From: Colias croceus
Taxonomy: Eukaryota > Arthropoda > Insecta > Lepidoptera > Pieridae
DNA length: 64,000 bases
Assembly: GCF_905220415.1 (NCBI RefSeq)
Contig: NC_059548.1
Location: 6,388,501-6,452,500 of the forward strand
Direction: 5' to 3'
The position numbers and the translations under genes were made by a program. The notes beneath the pieces are model-generated. The model did no database searches. It was not told the DNA's origin and saw nothing but the letters and a program-made list of their open reading frames with translations. This document shows positions 60,384-64,000 of the stretch, one piece after another; within the stretch, counting starts at the first letter, position 1; every line of letters begins with the position of its first letter.

Positions 60384-63300
60384 TATTAAGTTACATACGA
60401 AAAGTCAGCAAAAGTGCAATAATGAAGTCGGAGTTTTTGAACATTGACTTTGAAATAGTGTGGACCCTAGGTACAATGTATCATCATAATCATACATCGA
60501 TGTTATTGTGCGTAAGCTTCAACGCTCGAAGAATAGACTTATGAACGTAATTGTTGTATCGGAAAGCAATATTCCATTAACGAGAAAAACGTAGGCGAGT
60601 CACAAGAAGGGATAATTTGACACGTCCAGACAGATGGACAGACGTGCTTATCGTACGACACAAAGCAATAGCATTAATCTTGGATGACAGCTCAATTATC
60701 TTACTCTTGAGCATATTGCACCGAGCTTTTGATTTGTATTGCACCCTTCGTGATACAATTACTTTATGTCAGAGCGCCGTCAGCTTGATACCATTCGAGG
60801 CAATTGTCAGTTGTTTTATTTCTATTGTAATTTAAAGAACGCATTCTTATTACATACACCTGCGTGAGGTAATAAAATTAATGTATTTCTATGGTAATAC
60901 TTAATTAACCCTTAACACGGCAAGCCCTGAAATAATGTACCCAGATATGACCTGAATTGATTTTAGTGATAGTTATTGATTAAAAAATACTATAGTAGAG
61001 AAAAAAATAAAACAAATTTTCTGTAAGTAGGTTTTTCAGGATGTCCGTTAAAACGGCCTTTGCCAAGAACCCCATCTTCATTGCTGTCTCAAAAAACGGA
61101 CAACGCTGTCATACAGCTCATAAAATAAGAATGAAAAAATAAATATTCACATAATAATATAACACAATTGAAAACAACTTCAAATAGCATTTTATTGTTT
61201 TATTGTATCACAGTATTTTCACTATCTATTTTAACAAAAAAATCTTCAATTTTAACTAAATACCTAACAAATGATAATTGAGCCCTCTCGAGCTCAATCA
61301 CACTATTTAGTTGTGTGGAATGTTAAATAATATTTATTATTTCGTGTCAAGCAACCTTTAGTTTCATTGAATACAAATAATAATGGTTTTTTCTAAATGT
61401 AAAGTGATATTTGGCCGATGATTAGGACATTTAGACGAAATGCATGTGGGGGTCGAGGAACTCCCGGTTCTATTGTAGACCCAAGGGATTTAACTGATTT
61501 TAGATTATATTCGTCATTTTGAACTCAATTAAAAATAATTCTACATAAAATAAATTACTCTAAAGCAAGGAAATCCCATAAAAGTGATATTTTATTAAAG
61601 TACGAATCATGGCAACGTCCGTTTCTCGGGACATGCCAAATGGTTCTTAGTTACCTGTATCTACGGCACTGTTCCAAAAAACGGACCAGCTATATTTCAG
61701 ATGTTTTGTCATAGAATTATTTGAATATTTCATAATCTTTAGAGCAAAAACAAAAGTTAATCTCACCTGAAAGTTAAATCAATAGAAATCAAATACCTTT
61801 CATTAAAGCTATTATTGACCAGAAACACAAACCATCACTAATTCCGGGAATCCCTAAATTCAACAGTCACTTAGCACACTAATCAAATGTTCTCTATAAT
61901 TGGCATGTAGGAGAAAAATAAAGAATTGTTATCGTACTTTCTCCAACGTAGTCAATTTTCTAGATTTTTTGGAACGTTCAAGATTTACACGGCAATAAGT
62001 ACATGTACTAAAAAAGTGGTTAAGAAAAGAGATAATTCGAAATGTAGACAACTTTTTAGTGCAATCGAGATCAGAATTTTTTTGTAATTTACTTTATGAT
62101 TTTAGAAAATTACTCATTTTTATGCTGCAGAACCTAACATATACAAACATAGATATTATACACATAGAACTATAGCATACTATGAACATCTATGAGAGTG
62201 GTTAATAACAATTTTATTACTTGCAGAATTTATGCGCCGACTGTACTTCCTTTTTTATGAAGTGTTTTGAATACGAACAAAATGTTCTGTCAATAACAAT
62301 TGTAGCTATAAATAAATTCAAAAGCTCCCTTTGTATAAATGCGCGCCCTCTATTACATGAACCTCAGATTTCAAGCTTTCGAACTCAGCTTTATGTTCAA
62401 ACTAGAGCTTTGGTGCATATTCATTTTACAACGTTGAGATAGTATCGACAAAATTTTTATAGATGGCGCTGGCACAAAATTTCAGCTTACCTGTAGCTTT
62501 CTACAATTTTTTCCAACTAAGATATTTGAAATACTTAAGTTTTTGATAAAACAACTATATTTTTCAGTATTATCGTCCTAATCGATGTGCCTCAATTTTT
62601 TTATCTATTAAAAATGCCGTATCACTTTGCAACAACATTGCCCTGTTACTAACACACACTACTCAATCAATTACAATTTCCTTAGTCCTACTTCCTATCT
62701 TGTCGATCGTTGTATGGTTTGGTTGGTTTTTATTATGGAGTAAAAATGCATAAAATGCATAATAGGACTAAATGCAGCATGCAAGCAGACAAAACATAAT
62801 TTTGTACCTACATAATGTTTCATACAAATTAATTTACATAGAAGACAATATACTCTGATATATACTACTAAATACTAATGTATACTAATGTCTTCAGGTG
62901 GCACATTCAAACTTAATTTCGCGTGAGGTAGATATAAATACTAAGTCTTAAACAGCGAGCCCATTATTTGCACGTGGTTTTAGGGCGAGTGTACAGATAG
63001 AAGAAAAAATAAGTATGTAATTAAAGAAATTATATTATTTTTTTATTTTTTTAAGATAAGTTTTGATAAAAATTGATATGAAATGCCAGTATTTAAGTAT
63101 ATAATTTTGCCCTAGAGATTGATAATATTTTCAAATAACATATTTATAAAACGTATCCAAAACAAATCCTGTAGCACTATCGATCAATTCGTTCCTATCG
63201 TTTTATACGTACTAATTTGGGTTTTCTGTGCAGATTTTATTTCTCCTTTTTTTGCTAACCGTACCAGTAAGGTGAACGGTTGCACGACTGAATTTATGCT

Positions 63301-64000
63301 GATTTTATCACCGCTACATGTGCGAATGAAGTCTCGAAGGAATATGTCTACGCATACTGAACAATCGAATAAGTACGATTAAGTAACTGAACTTATAGCC
63401 TACTTTTACCTTGGTTAGCAGTAGTTTATTATCTATTCTTTATCGTATGATAAAGTTTCATACATTTTATATTCATAATATTAGTTTAATGGTAGAGTCG
63501 TAAAATACAATAAAAGCAAATAAATGTTCGCATCGTAGTTGTTAAACCACACACGCACACAGCAGGATCCTATCCCACTTCCAAACCTTATTAGAATATG
63601 TATGTATAGTTCCCTTAGAATATCGTATTATAGGTATCTACTAGATAGCTAGAGAGCATCGACACAGTAATAGCGTTGCTACTAGGTGTGATGTTGGTTA
63701 ATAATTGTAAGCAGGTTCTAAATTCATATTATATGAACTACGTTATTGTTCTATACTTAGTTACTAAAGATAAGATAACACCTTCCAACAACAGAACCTT
63801 TGCTAGGAAGCGACTGAGAGTTTGTTATTATGTTTCATTTCGATGATGATGAAAAAATTATACCAATAGTAGAATTTTATTCCTGTTTACTCTCGCAGTA
63901 CTAACGGAACATTCGATTATACATAATAATAATAAAATTTACGTAGCCCGATGTGCTGCGAACTGAAAACATGACAACCTTTATTTCCGATCGATGCTCC
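60384..64000. other. Intergenic to the window end, no gene recognised
   Basis: AT-rich sequence. Two phrases are shared by 61080-61110 and 61670-61690 (CAAAAAACGGAC), and inverted CGTCCGTT-like pieces occur at 61040 and 61615. They hint at a further decayed repeat between about 60900 and 62000, which I could not delimit. No motif-bearing frame is seen. Confidence 0.45.

Noticed and set aside
60617..60835. 72-codon plus-strand frame (MTRPDRWTDVLIV)
   Set aside because: No motif, outside any gene, and composition like the flanks.

Overview
The window reads as nuclear DNA of a moth or butterfly. It is AT-rich, its introns are short and follow the GT-AG rule, and it is dense in small repeats. 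Many of these repeats obey the A|TC...CTAG|T end rule of Lep1-type helitron-like elements known from Lepidoptera. There is also a mariner, Tc1-like debris and a Jockey-type LINE. The order is inferred from repeat character and protein family, not from a search.

Layout. 2165-10479 (minus): a complete 16-exon UBE4A-type E4 ubiquitin ligase; the exon lengths sum to 3105 nt, 1034 residues. 10480-13797: the divergent promoter interval shared with the next gene, holding a perfect CRE and one helitron-like repeat. 13798-17301 (plus): an intronless 1167-residue coding region for a three-CCCH-finger protein of the Suppressor of sable / ZC3H4 family, behind a 5'UTR splice acceptor. 18181-19381 (minus): a four-exon IFT22 (RABL5) gene of 182 residues, convergent with su(s) and sharing a back-to-back polyadenylation region with it. 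19793-19864 (minus): tRNA-Gln(CTG). 19865-31543: a gene-poor stretch with several helitron-like repeats, a dead 1.3 kb mariner and a 1.44 kb non-autonomous element full of a CCTAATACGG motif. 31544-41474 (minus): a four-exon, 563-residue type II membrane glycosyltransferase of family 92. 41475-64000: no recognised host gene, mainly transposon territory. It holds a 1.2 kb element with repeated CTCGAGCGCGTCAGA motifs, more helitron-like repeats and a Jockey-clade LINE cut in two by a 3.5 kb insertion that itself carries a Tc1-like element.

The four host genes are not an operon or a functional cluster: ubiquitin chain elongation, nuclear RNA surveillance and termination, intraflagellar transport, and Golgi-type glycosylation. 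Their interest lies in how compactly UBE4A, su(s), IFT22 and the tRNA are packed, against a GT92 gene and flank diluted by repeats.

No convincing new multi-gene system was found. The best leads are the two TA-flanked non-autonomous elements with families of short internal repeats, the nested LINE insertion, a near-perfect 157 bp intronic hairpin and an intronic echo of a neighbouring UBE4A exon. Exon boundaries of the spliced genes were worked out by hand from splice signals and phase; transcript data were not available.
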